64,000 bases of DNA, taken from assembly GCA_907164885.2 (NCBI GenBank), contig OU015491.1, positions 114,465,580-114,529,579 on the forward strand, given 5' to 3'. This stretch comes from Dolomedes plantarius (Eukaryota > Arthropoda > Arachnida > Araneae > Dolomedidae). A program made the position numbers and the translations under genes. Within the stretch, counting starts at the first letter, position 1. Every line of letters starts with the position of its first letter. The notes under the pieces were generated by a model. It ran no database searches. It was not told the DNA's origin and saw nothing but the letters and a program-made list of their open reading frames with translations. This document shows, one piece after another, positions 1 to 11,747 of this stretch.

Positions 1-677
1 CTGAGCTAACCTGTGATATAAGTAACCCAGATTAGAATTTTTGTGTAGAAGTTTAATAATTATATCGTACCATGCTACAGGACGATATTCTTTGTAAATG
101 AAGTTATTTTCGAATAAAATATATTTTTCATGATTTAGTATGAAAAGCATTGTACAAATTATCAACATTTCCAAGGAATTTATATCTTTTGTGTCTAGGA
201 CAATCATTTATTCACCAGCATTATCTTGAAACTAATATTATGACATAAAACAGAACACAAATTTCTTGAAATTTCATACCTGTTTTAGAAATTTAGCTTG
301 CAAATGTAAAGGGGAACACTTAAACAAAGAGAAAAGATGACAACGGATTCCGAAACTATTTTCTGAAATTTTAATGCAAAATGTTCTAGCAACACGTATT
401 CATAAATTTAAAATTTCTCGAGAAAATATTGCATTTGAAGCATTTTTCTGAAAATAGTGCGGGAGGGATATGGAATTTGGTAAATAATTTCTAAGTCTTC
501 AGTACGCTACTTTACAGGAACTTTTTGCAAATATATTCTGATTACAAACAGAAAGATATCGTTATGCTCTAAAGAGCATTTTTTGTATATCAATAATTTT
601 TAATAGTTTCTGGATGATTTTATGTACAAAAACATAGCTGATTTTGTTATAATCTCAGTCCTAGACGGAGAAATTCT
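1..677. other. AT-rich stretch, nothing recognised
   Basis: I see no open frame with family resemblance, no RNA gene and no clear repeat here. The tract is plain AT-rich sequence leading into a degenerate SINE. Confidence 0.5.
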
Positions 678-838
678 TAGAGATAAAATGTTAGACTTTG
701 ATTTAATATGTCTGTGGGTTCGAATCCCATTGTTGGTATGGATGTTTGTAGCCGTTCAGAGTCGGCTTTAAGCAGTAGGTCCAGGTCTAATTAGCCCTCG
801 TGTGGCAAAAATTGACCTTAGCGGTCCAAACCAAAACC
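678..838 (+). repeat. tRNA-derived SINE family 1, copy A (degenerate head)
   Basis: The B-box-like GGTTCGAATCCC lies near 717. It is followed by a body that recurs at 14.79, 17.97 and 29.58 kb (key words: ATGTTTGTAGCCGTTC, CTAATTAGCCCTCGTGT) and ends in a CCAAACCAAAAC-type tail. The A-box half is recognisable only by alignment to the better copy at 29.58 kb. RNA polymerase III type A and B boxes plus a shared unrelated body define a tRNA-derived SINE. The copy looks old because the A box has decayed. Confidence 0.75.
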
Positions 839-1071
839 CCTAAAAAAATCGTTACGGGTTGAGCAGTAGCATATGGCATCGAAATTATTCCTACAATGCG
901 TAACTGTTTTAAACCTCGGATACTGTCCTATCTTGAACCTCAACTCGATTAAAGGTACAACTTTCCTAATGCCAGACTACTTTATAATTCTATTTTCCTG
1001 ATTTTAAGATATTAGACTGATTTCGATTTTTTTTTACCTTTTTGGGGAAGAAAGGTTTTTAGAACTTGATT

Positions 1072-1172
1072 GTGTCATCACAACACGGACGACCAAACCT
1101 TACTCGGGATTTGAACCCAAGCCCACGTTCGGAAAGCTCATTACGCTATCCACTTCACGATTTGGGCGGCTA
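1072..1172 (-). repeat. tRNA-derived SINE family 2, head fragment
   Basis: Read on the minus strand this is a tRNA-like head with an A-box-like GTGAAGTGGATAGCG and a very good B box GGGTTCAAATCCCG, then TTTGGTCGTCCGTG. It matches the heads of the copies at 18.59 kb and 30.0 kb. It is not a functional tRNA gene, because the acceptor stem does not pair and the body continues into SINE sequence. Confidence 0.65.
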
Positions 1173-2164
<992 letters not shown>

Positions 2165-2172
2165 TTTTAAAC

Positions 2173-3304
2173 CAGGGGTTCTCAACCTTTCAGGCTCTGT
2201 GCCCCCCTTCGAACACTGATGTGAGGTCACGCCTCCCCCCCCCACCACCATATGTGGTCAATACAAGTAGTACAATCGGAATTTGAAACTGAAGCTGGTT
2301 ATTAAATGAAAATATAGAATAGATAATTTCATACACAAAATTTAATATTACTACTCTATCTTAATTTGGAACATATTATTATTATTAGAACATATGAAAT
2401 CAAAGAATTAAATACAGATCAAATATATTTGAAGTAATCACGGATCTAGGTGAGGTTGGCATGTAATTCCAATCACTTTCACAATGAGAGGGCTGGAACT
2501 GTTTGTCCTTGACAAGTTTTTGAATATTATGTTGTAACTGTGACAAAGCTCACCTCAGGTCACTTTCAACGTCCAGCTTTGCTCGATATTTTGACTTTAT
2601 GTATGCTAATGCTGACAATCCAGATTCACAGAGATATGTGGATGAAAACTGCACTAACAACCTCAAAGCTTCCAAAGCAACTTCTGGGTAAACAGGAAAA
2701 TAGCGTAACAAAAAATTTTCAACATCCATGTTTTAGAATTCCGCGTTTGCTTGAGAATCACATTTTAGGTCGATTGCCTGTTCCTGAATATGCTCAGGAA
2801 GTATATCCACGTCGATTTTAAAATGACCTCTTGTCAACTTAAAATCCCAATTCTCTGAACTAATTTCTGGAAAATAGTCTGCAATTTCATTTTGCAATGC
2901 TACCAAATGCCTTGATATAAGGTCCTGCAATTCATTTATATGTTGCAATGGAAGATTTTTTTTTGTCAGCGAGGAGGTCGTTCAATCTTGGAAAGGATGA
3001 AAAGTTTGGCACTGAACTCTGAAGACGGCATTGCCAAAAAGTTATCTTTTCTGTGAAACCCTTAACTGCATCATAAGTCTTCAGAATGTTTTTCTGACAT
3101 TATAGCTATGACAATTATCGTGGCGACAATTATTGTGTTCGTGTTCGTATGTCGAAAATACGTAACGGTTACATTATGACAGCAAAATTGAGTACAGCAA
3201 ATTAAAGTTAGTTTTGCTTTTTATCTTTTTTTTAAACTCACGCCTCCCTTAAAATTCTTCTACGCCTCCCCAGGGGGGCGCGTCCCCCAGGTTGAGAACC
3301 GTTG
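2173..3304 (-). mobile_element. hAT element, internally deleted, copy 1
   Basis: The ends are CAGGGGTTCTCAACCT and (right end, forward) AGGTTGAGAACCGTTG, imperfect terminal inverted repeats of the hAT type. The element is flanked by a perfect 8-bp duplication TTTTAAAC at 2165-2172 and 3305-3312, which is the hAT target-site length. The interior encodes only the C-terminal part of a transposase on the minus strand. At 1132 bp it is far shorter than an autonomous copy, so it is a deletion derivative. A second, shorter derivative lies at 22341-23112. Confidence 0.88.
2510..2995 (-). pseudogene. hAT transposase C-terminus (ZBED/SCAND3-like)
   Basis: On the minus strand the frame reads through HLVALQNEIADYFPEIS, then HIQEQAIDLKCDSQANAEF. 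After a stop it continues with NMDVENFLLRYFPVYPEVA and STYLCESGLSAL. This is the hAT C-terminal dimerisation region as found in ZBED5/ZBED8/SCAND3-type proteins (family assignment from memory of the motif set). The BED finger and RNase-H-like core are absent. A stop after ANAEF and later frame breaks make it non-functional. Confidence 0.8.
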
Positions 3305-3312
3305 TTTTAAAC

Positions 3313-3619
3313 AATCACATTCTGATTTCAATTATTGTTTAACTTTTCAAGCTGATTTAGCGTATGGTGTAGAAACTGATTTAGCATATTTCTGATTTAG
3401 CGTATGATGTAGAAACGTCGCTCACCTATTGACTCTAAATTAGCAATCTAATGATGGAGCTCATTGGGCAGCAATGAAGTACCAAAATGCGGAAATTAGG
3501 TACCTATCTAGTAAGAATGCCAAATTAATAATATTTGCTTCACCATCATGTTTTTTTTCGGTGTAGTATAAGTCGTAAATCGAGTGGTCATCGCTTTCTT
3601 ACTGTGATAAAGCCTATTT
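3313..3619. other. Intergenic, short internal repeat only
   Basis: CTGATTTAGCGTATG(G/A)TGTAGAAAC occurs twice near 3354 and 3391. Nothing else is recognised. Confidence 0.4.
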
Positions 3620-3910
3620 GACAGCCAAAAACGTTCATTGAACTCGACAAAAGCAACACATGGGCTTTGCATAAACACAGGGGATACGCTGTGAACCATA
3701 CAACCTGCGAGCTGTAATGCATGAAATGTGACCCGCCATTGTTTCATAAATGCCTCCCGTGTATGAATTACCATTTTTGGGGTTAAACCGCAGACGATGG
3801 TTGCTCCGCGGACGCACCGAAATAAGCCCTTGGCGTCCCCATGTCAAGGCCCCAGAGAGAGCAGGGCAGAAGCGTGCACCGCTCGAATCAGCTAGCTGAA
3901 ATACCATTTT
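3620..3910 (-). other. GC-richer block, possible degraded coding or repeat fragment
   Basis: Base composition here is clearly richer in G+C than the surroundings. Two overlapping minus-strand frames stay open for about 90 codons each (3635-3907 and 3508-3774). I cannot assign either to a family, and neither has a convincing start context. The block may be part of a repeat that is multi-copy elsewhere in this genome, but no second copy was seen in this window. Confidence 0.3.
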
Positions 3911-4189
3911 AAGATGGCAAAAGGATAATTTGGAATAGCGCTAATTTAGAAAAAAAAAACGAAAAAGAATGCTCTATAGGCCTTCAAATAAAAGAAAAAC
4001 GTCACACAATTAGTGAGGGTGGTGCCAAAACGCGAGATCCCAATACTAATTTCTTGGTATCGAAGCTACGACTATTTAGGAACCAACTCAGCCTAAAGTG
4101 GTATTTTTGTCAATTTTGGAAGCGACAGCGAAACCTGCAAGCTGGGGACTCTAGCCCTCCCGCTAAGATTGTTCAGAGAACTCGCTGAA

Positions 4190-4385
4190 AGTCGTCCAAC
4201 CTCTTTGTTCCGGCAGCTTCCTTTCTCTCTCAGAATTGCCACATAGACACTGTGCCCTCCACTCTATTTTCTGGGGTAGCTTCCTCCCTTTCCTAATAAT
4301 CACACAGAAGACCCACCGTGCGCCGTCCAGCTTCTTCGCTCGAAGTGATTTCTCACTTTTGCTCTCAGTGGCGACGCTCCGCAAC
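4190..4385. repeat. Three degenerate ~65-bp tandem units
   Basis: Successive blocks start with GTCCAACCTCTTTG, CTCCACTCTATTTTC and CGTCCAGCTTCTTCG. They contain C/T-rich cores (CAGCTTCCTTTCTC, TAGCTTCCTCCC, TGATTTCTCAC). Spacing is about 65 bp and identity is modest. The minus-strand frame across it (4163-4384) shows the same weak periodicity, so I do not call it a gene. Confidence 0.4.
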
Positions 4386-4719
4386 GTTCGTTTTCAACTA
4401 TTTCTACAACTTAGTATCATACACACCATCCGGTTGAAAATACATGATACTAGATTCACGATATTATTATTTTTTTCATTTTTATTAAAACGAAGTGCTC
4501 TTTTAAATTATAATTTTGAAACATTCACAGTTATAATGGGGAAAATTGTTCAACAATTACAATTATCTGGAAAGCATTATTATAGATTCAATGTGTTCGA
4601 TAGTTATGATTTACAAAGGGCAGCGGGATTCTTTCAAAATCCTTATTGTGCTTTAATTTATTTTGTCAGAAAAAGTTCGTTAGACTTTATGAAACCATTG
4701 AAATGCTTATATATACATA

Positions 4720-5010
4720 TACAGGGTGTCCATAATTTAAGTCCCACTTTCAAAAGGCTGCAAAAAAAGAACCACTTGCCAGAATGACTTCAAATTTGAA
4801 CTTAATATACTGGAAGAAGGGGGAAATGATTTGGCATAATAAAAAAAGTTTCCAATATCTTATAGCGCCATCCATTGATACATTTTGGAACTTTTTATTA
4901 TACCAAATCGTTTCCCTCTTCCTCCAGTATATTCAGTTCAAATTTGAAGTCATTCTGACCAGTAGTTCTTTTTTGCAGCCTTTTGAAAGTGGGACTTTAA
5001 TTATGGACAC

Positions 5011-5016
<6 letters not shown>
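4720..5016. mobile_element. MITE with ~130-bp terminal inverted repeats (Tc1/mariner-type ends)
   Basis: The left end TACAGGGTGTCCATAATTTA pairs with the right end TTAATTATGGACACTCTGTA. Pairing continues inward (AAGTCCCACTTTCAAAAGG; TGACTTCAAATTTGAACT) until the two arms nearly meet. The element is 297 bp, has no coding capacity and lies between TA dinucleotides. It runs directly into a (TA)n tract on the right. Confidence 0.88.

Positions 5017-5060
<44 letters not shown>
5017..5060. repeat. (TA)n microsatellite
   Basis: Pure TA tract joining the MITE on its left to the fold-back element on its right. Confidence 0.95.
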
Positions 5061-5064
<4 letters not shown>

Positions 5065-5255
5065 GGCAAACAACCACGAATAAATAGCAATCACCATTCT
5101 TAGCCATGCGATAAAGCAGCCATTGACCACAGAGAAAAACTATACCATTTGTCACAATTTGCAAGTTCTGTAACCATATGTATGCTGCAGCCTAGCAACT
5201 AACAACCAACATAGGGGTAGTTTAATACAGTTAGTGAATCACAAGTCAAAACAAC

Positions 5256-5395
5256 TTAAGGTGAATTAACACTAAACAAACCATAGGTGAATTAACACCC
5301 AAAGGACAAAACATAGGAGAATTAACAGCCAACAGCTAAAATCATAGGTGATTTAACCCTCAAAAGAGAAAATCAAAGGCGAATAAACACCCATA
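5256..5395. repeat. Tandem array of ~33-bp units in left fold-back arm
   Basis: Five imperfect units carry the core (A)GGTGAATTAACACC(C)AAA with variants GAGAATTAACAGCC, GTGATTTAACCCTC and GCGAATAAACACCC. Confidence 0.8.
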
Positions 5396-6957
5396 AGAAA
5401 GTAGTATATTAAGCAATAAAACAGAAAAAAAATAACGATCCCCTATCATGGATTGGCTCTTCAGCCGTTGGAAAAGCTAAGTAAAGCAATCAACACAAGT
5501 GGTATCGCCATGGTGTCATATCTAAAATACATTTATAATTAAAATTAACTGAAAGAAAAAAACAAAAATGAAAACTTCTGATGACACGACGGTTGTAGGT
5601 AGATGCTACAGATACAAAACTGCTCAAATGAGCAATATATATAAAACGTTATAAAAAAATGAGCACGCACCCATGAGACCACTTGTACATCTGTGAATAA
5701 AAGAAAAAAACCTACCAGAATAAAAGTAAGGCAAAAGACTTCAGAACAACCAGGTTTCGGAGCCTTGACGAATACCAGACGACGCAAAAAAACATCTAAT
5801 GATGAACATACCCATCCGTCTTTCCTATAAATACATAAGCCAGTTTACGTGCCGTTGAGGACCAGTGTGTTAACGATATTAATTTAAACGCTAACGTTAC
5901 TCTTTTATCGTATATTGACATGTATAAATGACATGTTTTTCCTTTCAAATTCGATAACAAAGAAATCTGCGTAAAGAGAGCAATCGTTTGTGTTTTTCGT
6001 GTGAAAAAACTAACAACAAAAACACTGTCACTGTTTAACACACTGTTGAAAAACTAATGCTAAACATACTAAAAAACACAAACGATTGCTCTCTTAACAC
6101 AGATTTCTTGGATATCATATTCGAAAGGAAAAAAACAGACATTTATACATATAAATATGCGATAAAAGAGTAACGTTCCCGTTTAGAGTAATATCTGTAA
6201 CACACTGGTCTTCAAACATTGCAAAAGGAATTTTCATCAACATAATTTTGTGCCAGATACTGAGATTTTGCAGGATATGTAATTCTCCTATGTTTTCAAG
6301 GCAAAGTACTAGTAATACTAGGAAAATAATATACAACTGGATTTCTTGGAGTGCTACATTAGGTCGGCCGCTGCTATTTTGAATAATTCCACCCACATGT
6401 TAATAATAGGAATGGCCTGGTCTAAAGCCATTGCACGCCCGGGGCAGGATGACTGCTGACGTGTGGAATGAAACGACGGTACGTTAACTGGCTTATGCAT
6501 TCAAAGGAAAGACGGATGGGTGTGTTCATCATTATATTTTTTGCGTCGTCTGGTATTCGTCAAGACTCCGAAACCTGGTAATTCTGAATTCATTGTTTTA
6601 CTTTCACTGGGGTATGGTTTTTTTCATTTATTTACAAGTTTACAAGTCGTACCATGGGATGGTGCTCATATTTATTTCTATAACGTCTCATACATGATAC
6701 TTATTTGAACGGGTTTTTAATTTTTAATTTTTTAATTTTTTTTCTAGCACCTACCTACGACCGTTGTGCCATAAGAAGCTTTCAGTTTTTTAGTTTCTTT
6801 CCATTAATTTTAATAATAAAGGTTTTTTAGATATGACACCATGGCGAAACCACTTTTGTTGATTAGTTTTCTTTGCTTTACCCACAGCTGAAGAGCCAAG
6901 CGAAGATAGAGGATCATATTTTTATATTTCATTGCTTAGTATACTGTATATTGGCAG

Positions 6958-7062
6958 TTGATTCGCCTATGAGTTTAACTTTTGGGTGTTACTTCACCTA
7001 TGTTTTGTTCTTTGGGTGTTAATCACCTATGGTTTTTGAGTGTTAATTCACCTAAAGTTGTT
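6958..7062. repeat. Tandem array of ~33-bp units in right fold-back arm
   Basis: Three to four units of the same core in inverse orientation (TTTGGGTGTTAATCACCTATG type). This is the mirror of the array at 5256-5395, with a different unit count. Confidence 0.75.
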
Positions 7063-7247
7063 TTGAGTTTTGATTCACTAACTGTATTCAACTCGCCCTA
7101 CATTTGTCGTTAGTTGCTAGGCTGCAGCATACATATGGTTACAGAACTTGCAAATTGTGACAAATGGTGTAGTTTTGCTCTGTGGTTAATGGTTGCTTTA
7201 TCGCATGGCTAAGAATGATGATTGCTCTTTATTCGTGGTTGTTTGTC

Positions 7248-7253
<6 letters not shown>

Positions 7254-7305
<52 letters not shown>
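7254..7305. repeat. (TA)n-(TG)n microsatellite
   Basis: About 28 bp of TA is followed by about 24 bp of TG directly at the right end of the fold-back element. Confidence 0.95.
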
Positions 7306-7686
7306 GCTTGGTAATGAAGGGCCTAAGTCAGTTTTATTCAAGATGATTTTGTTTGCATATATCTCTTTAAAAAAATATTATTTTCAACGTCAGAAGCACC
7401 CAAGTATGTACCTTGCTTTAAAAGTGTTTTCTAAACCATTATACGGGTAAACCATTGTACATTGTAATTAAATTTTTTCATAGGGGGGAATGCCACTGTA
7501 AACGTTAAATAACATTTATAGAAGAATATTTATTAATCTCATAAAAGTGTCATATTGGAAATTTTACTATATTTTGTAGGATAGAAATGATTGAGGTATT
7601 CTCTTCAAGCGGAGGGAGAAAAATTAAAATATTCTACGTGTACAAATCCTTTTCTTCAACTGAAGAATCTGACTTCCGTGGGAGTT
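7306..7686. other. AT-rich stretch, nothing recognised
   Basis: No feature seen. Confidence 0.5.
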
Positions 7687-7966
7687 TCTATTGAATACTT
7701 AAAAAAAAAAACTCGCTGTCATAATATATCCTGATTAGACGAGGTAGTGGGATATCCCTCTATTGAATACTCTAAAAAGCTCATGGTCATAATATATAAT
7801 AATTTGATGAGGTAGAGGCGTATTCTTCTATTCAATACTCTTAAAAATCCCGTGTTTATAATCTATCATATTTTGTCGAGGTAGTGGGGTATTCCTCTAT
7901 TGAATACACTTAAAAATCTCGTGGTCATAATACATCAGAATTAGACAAGGCAGAGGGTTAGTAGTT
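7687..7966. repeat. Minisatellite, four ~70-bp units
   Basis: TCTATTGAATAC-type starts occur at 7687, 7759, 7827 and 7896, giving periods of 72, 68 and 69. Each unit also contains CATAATATATC and GACGAGGTAGTGGGGTATTC-like segments. Confidence 0.85.
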
Positions 7967-8551
7967 TATTTCACTCCACAATAATCAAGTGAGTAATAGA
8001 CAATGACATCACAGACAGAGATCCAACCACATTTGGTATCATTTAAAGCTCTTATATTACAAGAGATGTATACATTACTTCATCCTTATTGCAGAAACTT
8101 ACTGTATCCTTAAGATAAAAAATGTAATCCTACGAAAATACCACGTTACTGCTTAACCGAGTTCGTATCAGATATTTTAACTTTTACCTGATATTTTGAT
8201 TTATACCTGCTATAATTATTGTATATATTGCAAGTCACTTGGAAATGCTGTTTTTGGTGATTTTAGTTCAAGATTTTTAAACTTTTATTTTATAGCTGTA
8301 TAATATAATTTTATCGAACCAGGTACTTATCCTAAAGGCATATACAGATTCTTGTCTTTATATCTAAGAGAGCGTCCAGTGGCTAAAACAATATTACATT
8401 TTACGAGGTTACAGTCAAAAACAATAAATAATGAGTAGATTTTCTAAGAAATTTTTTGTCATTACGTTGGAGGAATATTTTAATTGGGTGAAAGCAAACA
8501 ATGTCTTGTTTAATGATTTGTATAATACAGAAAATTGCGGGAATGTATATA
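7967..8551. other. AT-rich stretch, nothing recognised
   Basis: No feature seen before the mariner-like terminus. Confidence 0.5.
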
Positions 8552-8747
8552 TAGGGTGTTCATAATAAACTTCCCTACTTTAAAGTTGTCTACAGTCCAA
8601 ACTATTGTTCAGAAAGTTATGAAATTTTGTGTAGGTCATATTGAAGGGACGGGAATTTATTTGAGCGAATAAAAAATTAGTTCCAAATTTACCCGCCAGA
8701 GGGCGTATTTTGATGAATTACTCATTTACAACTTGTTCTTTACTTAA

Positions 8748-9483
8748 GGTGACAGCTTACTTTGAAAATGTCATTTTTGGACCATTTTGGTCAATTCCAT
8801 ATTTTGCAAGAATCATGTAATTCAATCTTTACTCTTTTCAAAACTGGCTTGATTTTCATTCTACATTAATTAGAAGCAGAGCTATGGCTATTTAAAAAAA
8901 GATCTTCTGCTACAAAATTGAAGTGACAAACAACTTTAAATGCGGTTTTCTTAGAATTATGTTATTTAGCACAAAGCTCTAAGGTTATCATGATATCTCC
9001 CATAACAATGTATATAATTTGATGAAATTTTCAGGAAATGTTTCAGAAGCTATTGTTAATGAAATGATGCACAATAATTGGTGTATAATAAATAGTTTTT
9101 TTTATTTGGGGCTGTTTTTATAACGAATGGAATGGCGAATTGGGGAAAATTTTCATATTGGAACATAAAATTGGGTGTATTATTTTTGAATTTTAAAATT
9201 TCTCTTAGATTGTAGGTCATTTTGAAGATAACTGTCTTATGTATCATGTGTGAGAGTGAAATTGAAATAGTAGCATTAGGATTTTGTGCAGAGTGATAAA
9301 TGTTTTAGCTAAATTTCGTTAATAATTACTTCAAATTGACCAATTTATAAAAAAGTATGTTATTTACATGTAAGTTTTTGTTCCTTTTTTAAATTTTTAA
9401 GTGCTATTTTAACATAAAAGACCAAAGAAATCCTTTAAAAATTATTTTTTTTTTTAAATTGACTCCGAAAGTAAGCAGTCACC
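8748..9483. mobile_element. TTAA-flanked element, family T1, copy 1
   Basis: TTAA lies at 8744-8747 and 9484-9487. Ends are GGTGACAGCTTACTTTG and (reverse complement of the right end) GGTGACTGCTTACTTTC, about 17 bp of inverted repeat. It is 736 bp with no transposase. It lies inside the mariner-like element 8552-10994 and is therefore younger. TTAA target duplication is typical of piggyBac, but there is no coding evidence for that superfamily here. Confidence 0.82.
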
Positions 9484-9739
9484 TTAACATCTCACCTTTT
9501 TATTCATAAGTCACCCTAACACAATAACTCATACTCATTCAATTTTACAATCTTTAAAGTGATTGCAAAGTTGATCGGAAACTTGTTCGATAACAAATTT
9601 TCGGACAAAAGATTTGAAGAAACGAATATTCAAATTAATTTTTATCGACGTAGAGCAGAAGCTGTTATAAAACCTAAAAACTTTCATGGAGATTTTGTTT
9701 TCAGCGTGCTTGCTATATCTAATCAGAGTGTCATCATTA

Positions 9740-10787
9740 TGATTACCAGATCGAGCTTTGTTAGTAAAATTGTTTTACCAAAACGATAATTCAGCACTAG
9801 TTGCTCTACAAAAATTTCGGAGTTTGAGGGGGATACGAAAAGGTCCATTGACTGTTACACGTTTTCGATTAATGGTGGCAAAATTTGAAGAAATTTGTTC
9901 TTCTAATATTCATCGTAGAAGAGGAAGGAAACATGTTTCCGCAGAAGCTGTAGAGATTGTTGCGCTTCAGGTGGAAGAGGACAAAGCTTCCAACGAACAG
10001 GCTAGTACCAGTGTCCGCCGTGTGGCAAAAGCATTGGATCTACCCCGTTCAACTGTCCAGAAGGTCCTGCGGAATATCCTCTGGTATTATTCGTACAAGC
10101 TGCAATTTGTGCAGAGGTTGCTTACAAATGATTTCGAGACTCGACAGCGGTTCTCACTTCAGTTTCTTGCTCGCTTTGATGTTGAAGCAGGATAGCCTTG
10201 GAATGTCCTCTGGACAGACGAAGCACACTTTTACTTGGACGGTTCGGTGAATACTCACAACTGCCGAATTTAGGAACCAGAAAATCAACGTTTAATCTTA
10301 GATGTTCCGATGCATTCACCGTAAGTGACCGTGTGGTGTGGATTTTCTGCATTTTTTATTCTCGGTCCGTATTTCTTCGAGGAATTAAGTTCTACAGGTC
10401 CAGTAACATGCTCGGTCACCGGGGAGCGATATGAATCATTGTTACTGAATAAAATTGTTCCGGATCTGCAATCACGTCAAAGCCTTTCACGCACAATTTT
10501 TATGTAAGATGAAGCTCGTGAACGTGTCATCAGCCGCCACTTTCCTAATGTGTAGCCTCCCCGATCCCCAGACCTCAACCCATGCGACTTTTGGCTCTGG
10601 GGGGCATGTGAAACATCTAGTCAGTCTTGATGAACCAAGAACTAAACCTGATCTGAAACATAGCATTTCACGACATGTTCTCAGCATTTACCCGAACACA
10701 CTGCGGTCAACTGTAGGACATGTTATCTTACGATTTCAAATGGTAGCTCACAATGATGGCCGTCATGTTGAACATGTCTTGTTGTAA
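9740..10787 (+). pseudogene. Broken IS630-Tc1-mariner transposase (TDEAHF type)
   Basis: The N-terminal helix-turn-helix reads PDRALLVKLFYQNDNSALVA, then ALQKFRSLRGIRKGPLTV. The second helix region is RRVAKALDLPRSTVQKVLRN. The catalytic segment reads NVLWTDEAHFYLDGSVN after an in-frame TAG, then VTVWCGFSAFFILGPYFFEE. The third acidic segment is PPRSPDLNPCDFWLWG, and HVEHVLL is the C-terminus. The block with the second catalytic Asp (QDGAPPH in relatives) is deleted between KIVPDLQ and HVKAF. There are at least three stops and several frame changes. The family is that of DUF4817-like mariner-type transposases common in arthropods (from memory). Confidence 0.8.
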
Positions 10788-11272
10788 TAAATATTTTAAC
10801 TGTAGAAAATTTTGGCTATATGTGTAATTCATCAAAAACGCCCTCTGGTGGTGAAATTTTGAACTATTTTTTTTATTCGGTCAAACAATTTCCTATCCCT
10901 TCAATATGTCGTACACAAAATTTCGTAACTTTCTGAACAATAGTTTCTACTGTAGACAACTTTAAAGTAGGGAAGTTTAATTATGGATACCCTGTACATT
11001 ATTTTACTAAATTCATATAGAAATTGCTATGCAAGTATGAATGACTGTACAGAAAAAGCAAATGAATAGATGAAGTATAAAATATTTTTTAGGAAGAAGT
11101 GAGCTTCTTATCTTCAGAATGAGGTTAAGCAAAGTACTATGGTGTGTTACTTCACTTAGGATTTTCACACAAAAAATGCTATAAAAATTCACATCCAATA
11201 GAGTGTGATAAAATTTTTATGAAGAAGTACTTTTTCATAAGTCACGAAGTATTTCTTCATAAGTTCTTTACT

Positions 11273-11364
11273 TTCAGATTTATATACTGGACATAATTCT
11301 AGTATGTCCAGTATATAAATCTGAAGGTAAGTCCCATTACCTTCAGGTTTATATACTGGACATA
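11273..11364. repeat. Inverted repeat plus third copy of a 22-bp motif
   Basis: TTCAGATTTATATACTGGAC... at 11273-11294 is mirrored perfectly at 11304-11325 across a 9-nt spacer. A third copy, in left-arm orientation, follows at 11342-11363 after GGTAAGTCCCATTACC. The first pair could form a 22-bp hairpin. Confidence 0.85.
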
Positions 11365-11747
11365 CTAGAACTTATTTCTTAGTTCCATTTCAAGCATACA
11401 TCTTCCTGATTTTGTCTACCCCTCTTGCTTTACACCCAGTCTTGTTAGTTTCATTTTTGATTGTAAAGTTGGCAACATGAACTTGTCAAATCGTTCGTCT
11501 TATATTGATTTTCTTACCTCCGCTTTCTCTGACACCCACGAACATTTATCAGATTCAGATGCATACCTTGTCTGTATCAAAGGACTAAATGGTTTTTCGT
11601 ATTGCGAAAATCCATAAGGAAAATCACCCTTAATATTCTAAAGCCCGAAGAACTAGAATTGTATGTTAAACTAGTTTCAGTTTTTAATTTCTATATCGAA
11701 ATTTAACAAGCTGTGTGTTTTTGCTTCAGGGATAACATTCATTTTTA
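11365..11747. other. Intergenic, nothing recognised
   Basis: No feature seen. Confidence 0.45.

Larger units (their letters stand above)
5061..7253. mobile_element. Large fold-back (near-palindromic) element
   Basis: The left arm runs from 5061 (AAAGTGGCAAACAACCACGA) to about 6058. The right arm runs from about 6060 to 7253 (TCGTGGTTGTTTGTCACTTT). Matching can be followed along the whole arm: CTGCAGCCTAGCAACTAAC vs GTTAGTTGCTAGGCTGCAGC, CATAAGCCAGTTTACG vs CGTTAACTGGCTTATG, AAAGAGAGCAATCGTTTGTG vs CACAAACGATTGCTCTCTTA. The right arm holds about 260 extra bases at ~6213-6472 that the left arm lacks. Both arms contain a short tandem array. (TA)n lies at both outer ends. No transposase is seen. 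Open frames near 5545-5787 (-) and 6520-6708 (+) are mirror images of the same arm sequence, not independent genes. The structure resembles Foldback/Galileo-like architecture, but the family is unproved. Confidence 0.85.
8552..10994 (+). mobile_element. Mariner-like element with ~165-bp inverted ends
   Basis: The left end TAGGGTGTTCATAATAAACT pairs with the right end TTTAATTATGGATACCCTG. Pairing extends through CTTTAAAGTTGTCTAC, GAAATTTTGTGTA, CCCTCTGG and TTTTGATGAATTAC at about 165 bp from each edge. TA flanks both ends. It encodes a broken DDD/E transposase (9740-10787) and is split near its 5' side by a TTAA-flanked element (8748-9483). Without that insert it is about 1.7 kb, with ends closely like those of the smaller MITE at 4720-5016. 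Confidence 0.88.

Noticed and set aside
1072..1172. Possible tRNA gene (good B box GGGTTCAAATCCCG)
   Set aside because: The acceptor stem does not pair, and the same head recurs with a shared non-tRNA body at 18.6 and 30 kb, so it is a SINE head.
3508..3907. Two overlapping ~90-codon minus-strand frames
   Set aside because: They overlap in different phases and neither is recognisable. Kept only as an unassigned GC-richer block.
4236..4787. 183-codon open frame on the plus strand
   Set aside because: It crosses a C/T-rich degenerate tandem region and enters a MITE. There are no family motifs and composition shifts along the frame.
5545..6708. Similar frames RRLVFVKAPKPG (-) and RRLVFVKTPKPG (+)
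   Set aside because: They are the two mirror arms of one fold-back element, so the similarity reflects the inverted repeat and not gene conservation.
7687..7966. CRISPR-like regular repeats
   Set aside because: The units are ~70 bp contiguous degenerate repeats without unique spacers, in a eukaryotic transposon-rich context. No cas genes are present.
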